Below, piece after piece: positions 63,966 through 64,000 of a stretch of 64,000 nt of DNA (positions are counted from its first letter, which is position 1; every line of letters begins with the position of its first letter). A program made the translations under genes and the position numbers. Source of the stretch: Heterohyrax brucei (Eukaryota; Chordata; Mammalia; Hyracoidea; Procaviidae). The stretch covers positions 89,841,049 to 89,905,048 of the forward strand of contig CM053156.1 of NCBI GenBank assembly GCA_028571685.1, read 5' to 3'. A model generated the notes under the pieces. It was not told the origin of the DNA. It searched no databases and worked only from the letters and a program-made list of their open reading frames with translations.

Positions 63966-64000
63966 AAAGGAGGCTTAGGAGTGGTCAATACCGCGCCCCA

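Overview
This is vertebrate nuclear DNA from an afrotherian mammal, most likely an elephant or a close paenungulate relative. That call rests on recognised repeats, not on a database search. Short interspersed elements with a tRNA-Asn-like head and the typical Afrotherian body (AfroSINE type) occur about every 1-3 kb on both strands. RTE-type LINE 3' ends carrying the conserved C-terminal reading frame are also frequent. A third short element joins a tRNA-Gly-like head to RTE-derived sequence. Mammal-wide MIR, L1M, MaLR (MLT1-like) LTRs and hAT miniature transposons complete the set.

I found no host protein-coding exon, no functional tRNA or rRNA gene and no CRISPR array. Every long open frame I examined is explained by a tandem repeat, by LINE remnants, or by chance in GC-rich sequence. 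The window reads as intergenic or intronic DNA, with a GC-rich, minisatellite-rich character that would fit a subtelomeric or gene-dense chromosome end (inference).

Layout. 1-5.4 kb: SINE and RTE copies, then a long antisense old L1 (3.1-5.4 kb) holding a TG/CA microsatellite. 5.4-13.7 kb: MIRs, composite tRNA-Gly/RTE SINEs, a MaLR LTR split by a roughly 19/38-bp minisatellite, a roughly 31-bp minisatellite (10.4-11.2 kb) and a 36-bp minisatellite that stays open in several frames (12.6-13.2 kb). 13.7-20.7 kb: a dense SINE/RTE cluster. 21-31 kb: an hAT element, a 300-bp polypyrimidine tract, an LTR-like block (26.2-27.2 kb) and a degenerate roughly 45-bp tandem array. 31-42 kb: scattered SINEs, RTE pieces, a MaLR LTR and a likely conserved noncoding block near 38.6 kb. 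43-49.4 kb: an AT-rich, nearly complete but decayed L1 with a SINE and a MaLR LTR nested in its 3' end, followed by an RTE 3' end. 50-54 kb: mostly unique sequence and a CA-rich tract. 54-57.9 kb: a second L1 that keeps its 5' end, ORF1, start of ORF2, 3' UTR and poly(A) tail, is flanked by a 17-bp target-site duplication, and lacks about 3 kb of ORF2. 58-64 kb: SINE clusters, two further candidate conserved noncoding blocks and an hAT element with clear inverted ends.

The most informative patterns are the composite tRNA-Gly/RTE SINE family and the reverse-transcriptase-less L1 whose deletion junction sits on a 4-bp microhomology. No new gene system is claimed.
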